Shown here piece by piece: positions 16,724-25,599 of a stretch of 43,259 bases of DNA (the stretch's first letter is position 1; each line of letters opens with the position of its first letter). Where the stretch lies: assembly GCF_026460985.1 (NCBI RefSeq), contig NZ_JAPKNM010000099.1:1-43259 (forward strand), given 5' to 3'. The DNA comes from Sphingomonas sp. GTDB lineage: Bacteria > Pseudomonadota > Alphaproteobacteria > Sphingomonadales > Sphingomonadaceae. The translations under genes were made by a program, and so were the position numbers. The notes beneath the pieces are model-generated. The model saw nothing but the letters and a program-made list of their open reading frames with translations, searched no databases and was not told the origin of the DNA.

Positions 16724-16850
16724 CAATCCTCCCCCGCCAGGGGGAGGTGGCGCCGAAGGCGTCGGAGGGGGCGGAAGCACGCCGATAATGAGTTGCCGTC
16801 CTCCCCCTCCGTCAGCCTGCGGCTGACACCTCCCCCTGGCGGGGGAGGAT
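16724..16850. repeat. REPIN-like inverted pair of palindromic repeats, copy 2
   Basis: Second copy of the element at 11802-11938, with units at 16724-16774 and 16800-16850. Flanks are nearly identical to copy 1 (CAATCCTCCCCCGCCAGGG start, GGGGGCGGAAGCAC join). The hairpin tips differ in base sequence but keep pairing: CGCC-GAA-GGCG on the left and TCAGCC-GCA-GGCTGA on the right (read in the same sense). It takes up much of the 360-base gap between paoC and the sigma-factor gene. Confidence 0.85.
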
Positions 16851-17061
16851 AGAAAGAGCTGAATGTCGCGTAGGACGGAATAGCAAGCCGCGGAATCTGC
16901 ACCCACGCCTACTCATCCCGGACCGTCGCAGGCGCGCGGCTGCCGAACATCAATTGTCATATTTACCGCCTAACCGGGGCCTCGATCCGCTTCGAGCCCT
17001 CTCCGGAGGCCCACTCGCGGCGTCACCTCTAAAGCGGGTTTGCACCCTCCAGGGATAGTTG
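16851..17061 (+). other. Upstream region of the sigma-factor operon
   Basis: Non-coding stretch after the repeat. It should contain the promoter of the sigma-factor/anti-sigma/receptor operon. TTGTCA at 16954-16959 resembles a -35 box, but I see no matching -10 at normal spacing, so no promoter is called. AGGGA at 17051-17055 is the ribosome binding site of the next gene. Confidence 0.4.
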
Positions 17062-17664
17062 ATGCGCGCGATCGATCGGGGACGGACGCAATGGTTCCTC
17101 CGCAACATCCTGCCGCATGAGCCTGCGCTGCGGAGCTGGCTCGCGCGTCGCCAGCCTTTGGGGCTCGAGGTCGACGACATCATCCAGCAGGCCTATGCGA
17201 TCCTCGCCGATCTAGAGACGGTGGAGGGCATCCGCTTCCCGCGCGCCTATCTCTTCCAGGTCGCGCGCTCGGTGATCACCCATCATGTGCGCCGCGCGCG
17301 GGTCGTCTCGATCCACACGATGGACGACCTCACCGAGCTCGAGCATGCCGACGACTGCCCCTCGCCCGAGCGCATCGCGATCGATCGCGATCAGCTGCGG
17401 CGGCTCGCCCAGGCGATCGGGGCCATGCCCGCGAAGACCCAGGAGGCCTTCGTCCTCCGCCGCGTCGAGGGCCTCTCGCAGCGCGAGATATCCACGCGCA
17501 TGGCCATTTCGGAGAACACCGTCGAAAAGCATATCTCGAAAGGGCTCCGTTTTCTCGTCGATTGGTTTGGTCATGGCGGAAAAGCTCTGGCAGAAGCCTC
17601 TAGGGAAAGAGAATTGGAGATTGCCTCTTTAGATGACCGAGCGAGAAACCAGTCGGTACATTGA
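17062..17664 (+). CDS. FecI-like ECF RNA polymerase sigma factor
   Basis: 200-residue extracytoplasmic-function sigma factor of the iron-citrate FecI type. Region 2 is seen in VDDIIQQAYAILADL and FPRAYLFQVARSVI (about 38-78), and region 4 with its helix-turn-helix in AFVLRRVEGLSQREISTRMA plus ISENTVEKHISKGLRFL (about 130-175). A TTG sits directly before the ATG; ATG 17062 is chosen for its AGGGA site. The last 32 bases overlap the anti-sigma gene, tying their translation together. It should be released by the FecR-like protein when the downstream receptor binds its ligand, then transcribe the receptor operon. Confidence 0.92.
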   Translation: MRAIDRGRTQWFLRNILPHEPALRSWLARRQPLGLEVDDIIQQAYAILADLETVEGIRFPRAYLFQVARSVITHHVRRARVVSIHTMDDLTELEHADDCPSPERIAIDRDQLRRLAQAIGAMPAKTQEAFVLRRVEGLSQREISTRMAISENTVEKHISKGLRFLVDWFGHGGKALAEASRERELEIASLDDRARNQSVH

Positions 17665-18640
17665 CGAGACAGCTGCCGACTGGATTGCGCGGCTCGATCG
17701 CGGGCCGCTGTCGGAAGAGGAAGCACAAGCGTTCGAAGCGTGGCTGAGCGGGGATTCGCGCAGGCGCGGCGCGTTGCTGCGCGCCGATGCGCTGTCGATG
17801 CTGAGCGAATCCGCCCAGGCGCTCGGCCCGCAATTCGATCCCGCGCAATTCGCCGCTCCCGAGCCGAAGCCGGTGCCCAAGGTCTCCAGGCGCAGAATGC
17901 TCGCCTGGGCCGGGGCGGGCGGGGCAGTCGTCGCGTCGATCGCGGTGCTGGGCATCACCGCGCCGGCTGCCGGCGCGATCACGACGGGCCTCGGCGAGGT
18001 GCGCCTGGTCACGCTCGACGACGGCTCGACCGTCATGCTCAACACCGAGACCAGCGTGCGAGTACGCTACAGCGACAGTGCGCGTCGCGTCGAATTGCTC
18101 TCCGGCGAAGCCTATTTCACCGTGGTCGGCGATCCCCGCCGGCCCTTCTTCGTCGACGGCACCGGAACGCCGCTGCGCGCCACGCGCGCGGCATTCCGCG
18201 TCCGCAAGCTGAAAGGGAAGCCCGTCGACATCCTGGTCGACCAGGGCGATGTCGCGCTGGAAGAGGCGCGTGCGTCCGGCGCACTCGTCCTGCCGGCCCA
18301 GACCCGGCTCGTCCTTTCACCTTCCGCTATCGGCGGCACGGGAGCCGTCCCGGTCCCGCAGCCGATCTCGCCCGATCTCGTCTCGCGCGAGCTGGCATGG
18401 CGCGAGGGCAAGATCGCCTTCGAGGGCGAACCGCTCGACCAGGCGGCCGCCGAGTTCGCGCGCTACAGCAGGATCCGGATCGAGATCCGCGATCCCGCGC
18501 TCGCCCGGGAGCCCGTCGCGGGGCTGTTCTCCGCCAGCGATCCGGTGGGCTTCAGCCGGGCGGTGGCGGGGCTGTTCGGCGCCCAAGTCGAGCAGAGCGG
18601 CGATGCCGTGATCCTCAGCCGCGGAGCGGCGGCGCGATAA
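17633..18640 (+). CDS. FecR-like transmembrane anti-sigma factor/sigma regulator
   Basis: 335-residue single-pass inner-membrane protein. The N-terminal cytoplasmic part (1-85, including DWIARLDRGPLSEEEAQAF) is the sigma-binding DUF4880-type region. A membrane segment follows at about 88-110, after a basic SRRR stretch. The periplasmic FecR domain (for example TTGLGEVRLVTLDDGSTV and LLSGEAYFTV) covers about 115-215. The C-terminal part (REGKIAFEGEPLDQAAAEFA) resembles the small domain that contacts the receptor's STN domain. It is encoded between its partner sigma factor (overlap of 32 bases) and an STN-bearing receptor, the classic trans-envelope signalling layout. Confidence 0.93.
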   Translation: MTERETSRYIDETAADWIARLDRGPLSEEEAQAFEAWLSGDSRRRGALLRADALSMLSESAQALGPQFDPAQFAAPEPKPVPKVSRRRMLAWAGAGGAVVASIAVLGITAPAAGAITTGLGEVRLVTLDDGSTVMLNTETSVRVRYSDSARRVELLSGEAYFTVVGDPRRPFFVDGTGTPLRATRAAFRVRKLKGKPVDILVDQGDVALEEARASGALVLPAQTRLVLSPSAIGGTGAVPVPQPISPDLVSRELAWREGKIAFEGEPLDQAAAEFARYSRIRIEIRDPALAREPVAGLFSASDPVGFSRAVAGLFGAQVEQSGDAVILSRGAAAR

Positions 18641-18733
18641 AATTCTTCGCGGCGGATGGCGGAAGCGGCCGCCCGAAGCCTCTCAACCTCCAAACGCGCG
18701 GCGGTTGCCCGCGCGCATTGGGGGTCGCAAAAC

Positions 18734-21700
18734 ATGTTCCGTAATTCCATCCTCTCGAGCACGGCCATCGTCCTGTCGCTGGGCGTCGTGGCTCCCGCCC
18801 ATGCGCAGGTCCGCGCGTTCGACATTCCGGCGCAGCCCGCCGTCCAGGCGATCCCCGAATTCGCCCGGCAGGCGCAGCTCCAGGTGATCGCCTCGGCGCG
18901 CGACCTTTCGGGCGTGCGCACCCCGGCGATCAAGGGATCGATGGAAACGCGCGAGGCGCTGCGCCGCCTGATCGCGGGCACCCCGCTCCAGATCGTCAGC
19001 GACGACGGCCAGATCGTCACGCTGCGCTCGCGCCGCGCTTCCGAGGCCGCTCCGGCCGGGCAGGTTGCGGGCAAGGGCACGCTCGCGGGCCGTGTCCTCG
19101 ACACCGCGACCGGCGAATATGTGCGTAACGCCGAGATCCGCGTCGAGGGTACGACGATCGTCGGCTGGTCCGACGAGGACGGCAGCTTCCGCCTCACCGG
19201 CGTGCCGGCGGGCGACGTCACCGTCCTGGTCCAATATACCGGCCTGCAGGCGGCGAGGGTCGCCGCCACCGTCGTCCCCGGCCAGGTGGCGACGCTGGCT
19301 GTCGAGCTCAAGGCGCCTTCCTATGCGGCGTCGGGCGGCGACGAGGCGGCTTTGGTCACGGTCACTGCGACGCGCTCGGGCCAGGCCAGCGCGATCATGG
19401 AGCGCCGGGCGGCGCCGAACGCCAAGAACGTGGTCGCCGCGGACAATTTCGGCGCGCTCACCATGGGCGACGTGGGCGAGTTCATGAAGAACATGCCGGG
19501 CATCTCGCTCGACTATACCGAGGTGGACGCCACCGCGGTGCGCATCGGCGGCCTCGACCCCAAATATTCGACCTTCACCACCGACGGCGCCCGCATGGCG
19601 ACCGCCACGTCGAACAACAATAACGGCCGCCAGAACTCGTTCGAGCAGATGTCGATCACCGGCATCGACTCGATCGAGCTCAACAATACGCTGACCGCCA
19701 GCATGGACGCCGATTCCCCGGGCGGCAGCATCAACCTGCGCAGCAAATACGCCTTCCAGCGCAAGAAGCGGCTGCTGCGCTTCCAGCTCGGCGCGGTGGG
19801 TACCTCGGATTCGGGCTTCTCGCCGATCTACCTCCCCGACGACAGGAAGCATGCGCGCATCTTTCCGTCGGCGCAGATCGGCTATGCCGACGTCTTCCTG
19901 GGCGGCACGCTCGGCGTCGCGTTCAACGCCAGCTACAACGCCAATTACGTCCAGCAGGACCGCATCCAGACCGACTGGTCGTACCTCGCCAACGGCCGGG
20001 TGATTCCGTACCAGGTCATGTGGCGCCCGGGCCCGAAGCTGACGACGCGCAAAGCCGCCAATCTGAGCCTCGACTACAAGGCCAGCGACAAGCTGACCCT
20101 GTCGTTGCGGAGCAACTATTCCTTCTACGACGTCGAATATTTCAACCAGTACACCTTCCTGATCTTCGGCACGACTACGACCTCGCGCGCCACCGCGGAT
20201 TCCACCCCGACGCACATCGTGGTCAATCCGAACGGCGCCAACACCCGGCTGCACACCCAATATTCGCACCGTTATGCCGGCACCCCGGCATGGCTCGTCG
20301 CGCCCAAGCTCGAATATAAGGACGACAGCTTCGAGGCGGTGCTGCGTGGCAGCTATTCGAGCTCCGAGTTCAACTTCCGCGATAACAGCAAGGGCTTCTT
20401 CCAGCGGACCGACAGCTATCTGACCCGCATCGGCTTCACGCTCGACCGCCCCTCGACCACATCCAACGAATGGACGCTCACCCAGACCGCGGGCCGCCCC
20501 TGGGGCGACCCCAGGAGCTTCAACCGCGACGACGATATCGGCAACAACATCCGCACCTCCGAATCCGACGCCAAGAACGAGATGTACGGCGGCAATCTGG
20601 ACCTGAAGAAGAAGTTCGACATCGCCGGCGTGCCGTTCCTCGCGCTGGGCGGGGCCGGGCTGCGCAGCAACGACTGGCGGACCAATGAGGGCTCGTTCAA
20701 CCAGTTCCAATATGTCGGGCCCACCGGCGACCTCACCCAGCGCGCGCCCGAGGCAGTGATCCCCTGGACGCAGAACTATCAGTTCCAGATGCTCGGCTTC
20801 GACGCCGGCAACATGAACGCGCAGAACTGGCGCGCCGACAGCAACTACGCGATGTACGACATCTACAAGGCGCATCCCGAATATTTCGTGCCCGACACGG
20901 TGGGCAATTTGAAGCGCGACCTCGACAACAACAAGCGCGTCAAGGAAGACATCGTGGCCGGCTATGTCGAACTTCAGGCGCGTGCCGGCCGGGCGCGGTT
21001 CGATCTCGGGCTGCGCTACGAGCGGACGAAGACCGGGGCCCGGGTCGCCAATGTCCGCCCGGTGAAGGACGTCACCGCCGCCGGGCTCTCGGTCAACACG
21101 GTCGAGGGGCTGCTCTACCAATATAACAACGGCGCCTATTCGACGCGGCGCGGCGAATATGACGACTGGTTCCTGAGCGGCGGGATCAAGTACGATTTCA
21201 CCGACAATCTGGTCGGCCAATTCGCCTACAGCCAGTCGATCCTGCGGCCCGATTACGGCAATCTTGGCGGCGTGGTCTCGGTCAACGACGACACGCAGAT
21301 CGTCAGCGTGCCCAACACGCTGCTCAAGCCCGAGCATTCGACGAAGTATTTCGCCGGGCTGCAATATTTCCTCGAGCCCTCGGGCGTGGTCGGGCTTTCC
21401 TATTACCGCCTCGACATCAAGGACATGCAGGTCACCGGCATCACCGTCGATCCCGAGGATGTCGGCTACAGCTCGAGCGACTATCCCGGCTACATCTTCC
21501 GCAGCGCGCAGAACGCGCCGGGGATCAGCACCAACGAGGGCGTGATCGTCGAATACGACCAGCAGTTCAGCTTCCTGCCGGGCGCGCTCAAGGGGTTCGG
21601 CATGCGCGCCTCGCTGACCGTGATCGACCCGGACGGCGAGCGCGTGAACATGCCCAAGAAGGCGGCCAATTGGGGCTTCCGCTACAGCTACGGGCCGGTC

Positions 21701-21976
21701 GACGTGCAGCTGACCGGCAACTGGCAGGATAAGTACCGCACCAGCGCGCTGAGCAACACGCCCACCACCGCGAACAACGGCATCCTCTACCACGCCCCGC
21801 GCGAGCTGTGGAACGTCAGCGCCAGCTACAAGATCGACAAGAGGTTCGAGGTGATGCTCGCGGGCCGCAACATCTTCAACGCGCCCGACGTGATCTACTC
21901 GAACGTCCCCGGCCGGGTGCAGCAGTACAGCATCTACGGGTCGATGTGGAACCTGGGCATCAAGGGCACCTTCTGA
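18734..21976 (+). CDS. TonB-dependent transducer receptor with STN and carboxypeptidase-regulatory-like domains
   Basis: 1080-residue outer-membrane receptor. The ATG at 18734 gives a signal peptide (FRNSILSSTAIVLSLGV to AHAQ). Next comes an STN secretin/TonB short N-terminal domain (about 27-100, RAFDIPAQPAVQAIPEFARQ), which signals to a FecR protein. A beta-sandwich resembling the carboxypeptidase-regulatory domain follows (about 113-195, GRVLDTATGEYVRNAEIRVE). Then come a plug (MGDVGEFMKNMPGISLDYTE) and a barrel ending in GIKGTF. Carrying both accessory domains is unusual: the first is typical of siderophore/citrate transducers, the second of SusC-like glycan receptors. The operon with a sigma factor and FecR upstream and a PhoD-type phosphatase 11 bases downstream suggests a phosphorylated ligand, but this is inference. 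Confidence 0.93.
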   Translation: MFRNSILSSTAIVLSLGVVAPAHAQVRAFDIPAQPAVQAIPEFARQAQLQVIASARDLSGVRTPAIKGSMETREALRRLIAGTPLQIVSDDGQIVTLRSRRASEAAPAGQVAGKGTLAGRVLDTATGEYVRNAEIRVEGTTIVGWSDEDGSFRLTGVPAGDVTVLVQYTGLQAARVAATVVPGQVATLAVELKAPSYAASGGDEAALVTVTATRSGQASAIMERRAAPNAKNVVAADNFGALTMGDVGEFMKNMPGISLDYTEVDATAVRIGGLDPKYSTFTTDGARMATATSNNNNGRQNSFEQMSITGIDSIELNNTLTASMDADSPGGSINLRSKYAFQRKKRLLRFQLGAVGTSDSGFSPIYLPDDRKHARIFPSAQIGYADVFLGGTLGVAFNASYNANYVQQDRIQTDWSYLANGRVIPYQVMWRPGPKLTTRKAANLSLDYKASDKLTLSLRSNYSFYDVEYFNQYTFLIFGTTTTSRATADSTPTHIVVNPNGANTRLHTQYSHRYAGTPAWLVAPKLEYKDDSFEAVLRGSYSSSEFNFRDNSKGFFQRTDSYLTRIGFTLDRPSTTSNEWTLTQTAGRPWGDPRSFNRDDDIGNNIRTSESDAKNEMYGGNLDLKKKFDIAGVPFLALGGAGLRSNDWRTNEGSFNQFQYVGPTGDLTQRAPEAVIPWTQNYQFQMLGFDAGNMNAQNWRADSNYAMYDIYKAHPEYFVPDTVGNLKRDLDNNKRVKEDIVAGYVELQARAGRARFDLGLRYERTKTGARVANVRPVKDVTAAGLSVNTVEGLLYQYNNGAYSTRRGEYDDWFLSGGIKYDFTDNLVGQFAYSQSILRPDYGNLGGVVSVNDDTQIVSVPNTLLKPEHSTKYFAGLQYFLEPSGVVGLSYYRLDIKDMQVTGITVDPEDVGYSSSDYPGYIFRSAQNAPGISTNEGVIVEYDQQFSFLPGALKGFGMRASLTVIDPDGERVNMPKKAANWGFRYSYGPVDVQLTGNWQDKYRTSALSNTPTTANNGILYHAPRELWNVSASYKIDKRFEVMLAGRNIFNAPDVIYSNVPGRVQQYSIYGSMWNLGIKGTF

Positions 21977-21987
21977 GGAGGCGGGAC

Positions 21988-23613
21988 ATGAAGATGCACG
22001 TCGATCGCCGGAGCCTCGTCCTCGGTGGCAGCCTGGGCCTCGGGGCGCTCCTGCTCCCCGCAGGCCGCGGCCTTGCCGCCCAGCTCCTCGCCGCCAGGGG
22101 GTTCACGCACAATGTCGCGAGCGGCGAGCCGGGGCCGGATTCGATGCTGCTCTGGACGCGCTACGTGCCCGCGGCCGGCGACGGCGCGATCCGGCTCGAC
22201 GTCGAAGTGGCGCTCGACGCGGACTTTTCGAAGGTCGTCGCGGGCGGCAGCGTGCGCACCGGTCCCTGGCGCGACTGGACCGCGAAGATCACGGTCGACG
22301 GGCTGAAGCCGGGAACGGTCCACTGGTATCGCTTCGTCGCGCCCGATGGCAGCAAGTCGCCGGTCGGGCGCACCAAGACCCTGCCCGTGGGCGACGTCCC
22401 GCGCTTCAATCTCGGCCTCTTCTCCTGCTCGAACCTGCCTTATGGCTGGTTCAACGCCTATGGCCATGCGGCCGCGCGATCCGACCTCGACCTGTGGCTG
22501 CATGTCGGCGACTATATCTACGAGTACGGCGCCGCCTCCTATCGCGACAAGGTCGTCGCCGGGCGGGTTCCGGAGCCGGACCACGAGATCCTCGCGATCG
22601 CCGATTATCGCCTGCGCTTCGCCAGCTACCGCGCCGATCCCGATCTCCAGCGCCTGCACCAGATGGCGCCGATGGTCGCGCTGTGGGACGATCACGAATC
22701 CACCAACGACAGTTGGGAAGGCGGCGCGCAGAACCACCAGCCGGCGACGGAGGGCGACTGGAACGCGCGCCGCGCCGCCGCGATGCAGGCCTATCGCGAG
22801 TGGATGCCGGTCTCGGACGAGCCGTGGAAGGCCTATCCGCTCGGTACGCTCGCGACGCTTTATCGCACCGAATCGCGGCTGCTCGGGCGCACCCGGCCGG
22901 CCGATATCGGCGCCGCCTATCGCGCGGCGGATCCCGATGCCGCGCTCAAGGCGTTTCGCGACGGCGCGTGGCGGGATCCTTCTGCGACGATGCTCGGCTC
23001 GATGCAGGAGAGCTGGCTGGCGCATGCGCTGAAGGCCAATGCGCGCACCACCGCCTGGCAGTTGGTCGGCATGGGCACGATCCTGGGGCGGACGCTGATG
23101 CCCGCGGACGCGGTCAGCTGGCTCCGCGCCGATTCGACCGAGCGCCGCGTGAACGGCTTCCGGGACAGCATCCGCGCGGGCAGGCTCGGCCTGCCGATGT
23201 GGATGGACCGCTGGGACGGCTATCCCGCGGCGCGCGCGCGGCTGCTCCGCGCGGCGCAGCAGGCCGATGCGGATCTCGTGATGCTCTCGGGCGATAGCCA
23301 CAATGCCTGGGCCTATTCGCTCGCCGAGGACGGGCGGCCCGCCGGGGTTGAGTTCGCCGGCCACAGCGTCACCTCGGGCGGGATCGAGGGCGATTGCGCC
23401 GCCGACCCGAAGACCGTCGCTGCCGGCTTCGTCGCCGCCAATCCCGAGCTGAAATGGGCCGATACCAGCCGGCGCGGCTATATGATGATCGAGATCACGC
23501 CGCGGCGCGTCACCGGCGAATGGCTGTTCCTGCAGACGATCCAGTCGCGGACGACCGCGATCGCGGGCACGCACCGCATGCATGTCGAGCGGGGACGGCG
23601 GGCCTTCGTGTGA
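21988..23613 (+). CDS. PhoD-family alkaline phosphatase/phosphodiesterase, Tat-exported
   Basis: 541-residue periplasmic metallophosphatase of the PhoD family, which cleaves phosphomonoesters and diesters with an Fe/Ca centre. The N-terminus VDRRSLVLGGSLGLGALLLP is a twin-arginine signal. An N-terminal PhoD_N beta-domain (about 38-130) precedes the catalytic domain with the metal-binding motifs FSCSN, HVGDYIYEYG, LWDDHESTND and LSGDSHNAWAY. The start at 21988 follows AGGAGG with six bases spacing; a second in-frame ATG lies at 21994. It is the last gene of the sigma/FecR/receptor operon, so its product probably dephosphorylates the ligand that the receptor imports or senses. Its stop is 20 bases from the stop of the convergent kinase gene. 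Confidence 0.92.
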   Translation: MKMHVDRRSLVLGGSLGLGALLLPAGRGLAAQLLAARGFTHNVASGEPGPDSMLLWTRYVPAAGDGAIRLDVEVALDADFSKVVAGGSVRTGPWRDWTAKITVDGLKPGTVHWYRFVAPDGSKSPVGRTKTLPVGDVPRFNLGLFSCSNLPYGWFNAYGHAAARSDLDLWLHVGDYIYEYGAASYRDKVVAGRVPEPDHEILAIADYRLRFASYRADPDLQRLHQMAPMVALWDDHESTNDSWEGGAQNHQPATEGDWNARRAAAMQAYREWMPVSDEPWKAYPLGTLATLYRTESRLLGRTRPADIGAAYRAADPDAALKAFRDGAWRDPSATMLGSMQESWLAHALKANARTTAWQLVGMGTILGRTLMPADAVSWLRADSTERRVNGFRDSIRAGRLGLPMWMDRWDGYPAARARLLRAAQQADADLVMLSGDSHNAWAYSLAEDGRPAGVEFAGHSVTSGGIEGDCAADPKTVAAGFVAANPELKWADTSRRGYMMIEITPRRVTGEWLFLQTIQSRTTAIAGTHRMHVERGRRAFV

Positions 23614-23633
23614 GCGGCGCCTCGCCGACCCGG

Positions 23634-25325
23634 CTAATTGCGCAGGCAGGATATCATTATCCCCGCCAGCTCGCTCGGGCGGAACGGCTTGTGCAGCACA
23701 GGGAACTCGCGTTCGTCGAGGCCGGTCTCCGAAGCGAAGCCCGTATAGCCCGTGATCAGGATCACCGGCATGCCGGGGCGGCGGAGGCGCGCTTCGCTCG
23801 CCAGCGCGTAGCCGTGCATTCCCGGCATCACCAGGTCGGTCACCAGTATATCGACCTTCGAATTGCCGTCCAGGATGGCGAGCGCGCTCGGCCCGCTATC
23901 GGCCTCGAGGACGTCGTAGCCGAACTCGCGGAGCCAGTTCGCCGTGGTGTCGCGTACGAGCGGATCGTCGTCGACGACGAGCACCGGGCTCGCGACTCCA
24001 TTGATCGGAAGCGCCGTTTCGACGCGCTCGTCGATCAGCTTGGCCAGGGCGATATCGGCACGGGGCAGGTAGATCGCCACGGTGGTGCCGCGCCCGGGGG
24101 CGCTTTCGAGCGTCACCGTGCCGCCGAGCTGCTTCACCACGCCGTAGACCATCGACAGGCCGAGCCCCGATCCCTTGCCGACCTCCTTGGTAGTGAAGAA
24201 GGGCTCGAAGGCGCGCTTGGCAACCGTCTCGGCCATGCCGGCGCCGTCGTCGCTAACGACCAAGGCCACATAGCCTGCCGCGCCGGTGAGATCGCCGGGC
24301 AGCGCGGGATCGTCGGGCGCGACGTTGCGCGTCGCGATGCGCAGCGTGCCGCCCGTCGGCATCGCGTCGCGGGCATTGATCGCGAGGTTGAGCAAAGCGA
24401 GCTCGATCTGGGTGGAATCGGCGAGTGCCGGCCATAGCCGCGCATCCGGCGCCAGCAGGATCGTGATGGCGGGCGTCAGCGTGCTCGCCAGCATCGCCTC
24501 GAGACCGCTCACCAGCTGGTTGATGTCCACGGAGGCAGTGGCGAGCATCTGGCCGCGGCCGAAGGCGAGCAACTGCGCGGTCAGCCGCGCGCCGCGCTCG
24601 GAGGCGGTCAGTGCCTGGCGCAACAGCCTTGCCACTTTCTCGTCGCCTTCCTTGCGGAGCGCGAGATCGAGATTGCCGATGATGCTCGTCAGCAGATTGT
24701 TGAAATCGTGCGCGACACCGCCGCTGAGCTGGCCGACCGCCTCCATCTTCTGCGCCTGACGGAGCTGTTCCTCCACCTTCTGCCGCTCGGCGATCTGCGC
24801 GCGCAGGCGCGCATTGGCCTCGCTGAGCGCGCGGGTGCGCTCCTGCACGTTGCGCTCCAGCCTGGCATTGGCCTGCTGCAGCGCCTCGGCCGCCGCCTGC
24901 TCGGAGCGGCGCAGCTGTTCCTTCGCGCGCTCGCGATCCAGCGCGAGGCGCCGGCTCTCGACGGCGCGCGCCACCGCGGGACCGAGGCGCTTCAATCGGT
25001 CCTTGAGCAGATAGTCCGTCGCGCCTTGCTTGATGCAGTCGACCGCCGCCTCGTCGCCGAGCATGCCGGTGACGACGATGAACGGGATTGCCAGGCCGGA
25101 CTGCGCGAGATGCTCGAGCGCCGCCAGCGCGTTGAAGCCGGGCAGCGAATAATCCGCCAATATCACGTCGATTTCCGGATCGAGCGCCTCCAGATATTCC
25201 CTTTCGGTGGAAACCAGGCGCCAGTCGAGCGCAATCCCAGCGCGACGAAGCTCGAGGATCATCAAGTCGGCGTGCGCAGGATCATCCTCCAGAACAAGGA
25301 TATTTATCAGAGATGACATGGTCAT
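23634..25325 (-). CDS. Soluble REC-HisKA-HATPase-REC hybrid histidine kinase
   Basis: 563-residue cytoplasmic kinase with no membrane segment or PAS domain. An N-terminal receiver (7-120, phospho-acceptor Asp58 in LADYSLPG) is joined by a coiled coil (about 125-190) to a HisKA domain with His206 in GGVAHDFNNLL. The ATPase domain follows (N box NLAINARDAM, G1 SDDGAGMA, G2 KGSGLGLSM), then a second receiver (447-560, Asp497 in VTDLVMPG). With a receiver in front instead of a sensor, it is probably driven by another kinase. It is divergent from the chemosensory operon 274 bases away, whose CheA or triple-REC kinase might be that partner (inference). The start at 25325 follows a GGGG stretch; an alternative ATG is at 25319. 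Confidence 0.9.
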   Translation of the reverse strand: MTMSSLINILVLEDDPAHADLMILELRRAGIALDWRLVSTEREYLEALDPEIDVILADYSLPGFNALAALEHLAQSGLAIPFIVVTGMLGDEAAVDCIKQGATDYLLKDRLKRLGPAVARAVESRRLALDRERAKEQLRRSEQAAAEALQQANARLERNVQERTRALSEANARLRAQIAERQKVEEQLRQAQKMEAVGQLSGGVAHDFNNLLTSIIGNLDLALRKEGDEKVARLLRQALTASERGARLTAQLLAFGRGQMLATASVDINQLVSGLEAMLASTLTPAITILLAPDARLWPALADSTQIELALLNLAINARDAMPTGGTLRIATRNVAPDDPALPGDLTGAAGYVALVVSDDGAGMAETVAKRAFEPFFTTKEVGKGSGLGLSMVYGVVKQLGGTVTLESAPGRGTTVAIYLPRADIALAKLIDERVETALPINGVASPVLVVDDDPLVRDTTANWLREFGYDVLEADSGPSALAILDGNSKVDILVTDLVMPGMHGYALASEARLRRPGMPVILITGYTGFASETGLDEREFPVLHKPFRPSELAGIMISCLRN

Positions 25326-25599
25326 CTTGTCCCCGCCGGTCAGACATTCCTGAATATTGACGCAGGCGCGCTATAATGAAATCGCTGACCAATAGAGATC
25401 AATCTCTATCATCGTATCATGTCTCTCGTAAGAAGAGAGTGATCCAAAATGAAGCTTACTCTGCTTGTGGCCCTAGCCGGACGATGGCTTAGAATGGCAG
25501 CCGTACTTTAGGGTGATTTCGGCAAAGTCGATCCTGCTGGCCCGCAGGATCATGCGATGCGCTGCTGCAATTGTCGGAACGTCTCGCGCAAGGAGACCC
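25326..25599. promoter_or_regulatory. Divergent upstream region between hybrid kinase and chemosensory operon
   Basis: This 274-base gap should hold promoters for both directions. It contains a perfect palindrome, ATAGAGAT-CA-ATCTCTAT (25392-25409), and a second, weaker hairpin, CTCTC (25423-25427) / GAGAG (25435-25439). The related TCTCT/AGAGA words in both suggest repeated binding of one dimeric regulator. A perfect TATAAT lies at 25372-25377, but no good -35 sits 17 bases upstream. The stretch 25440-25590 shows nothing further I can assign; its short open frame is not convincing as coding. Confidence 0.5.

Noticed and set aside
18683..21793. 1036-residue minus-strand open frame opposite the STN receptor
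   Set aside because: Same artefact; composition dominated by Arg, Val, Asp, Gly and Ala repeats and no recognisable domain, while the plus strand is a full receptor.
25357..25377. TTGACG followed by TATAAT as a promoter
   Set aside because: Both boxes look consensus-like but are only nine bases apart, and no alternative -35 sits at 16-18 bases.
25513..25599. Longer start for the first CheW protein
   Set aside because: The extra 29 residues do not resemble the family, and a ribosome binding site (AGGAG) sits just before the ATG at 25600.
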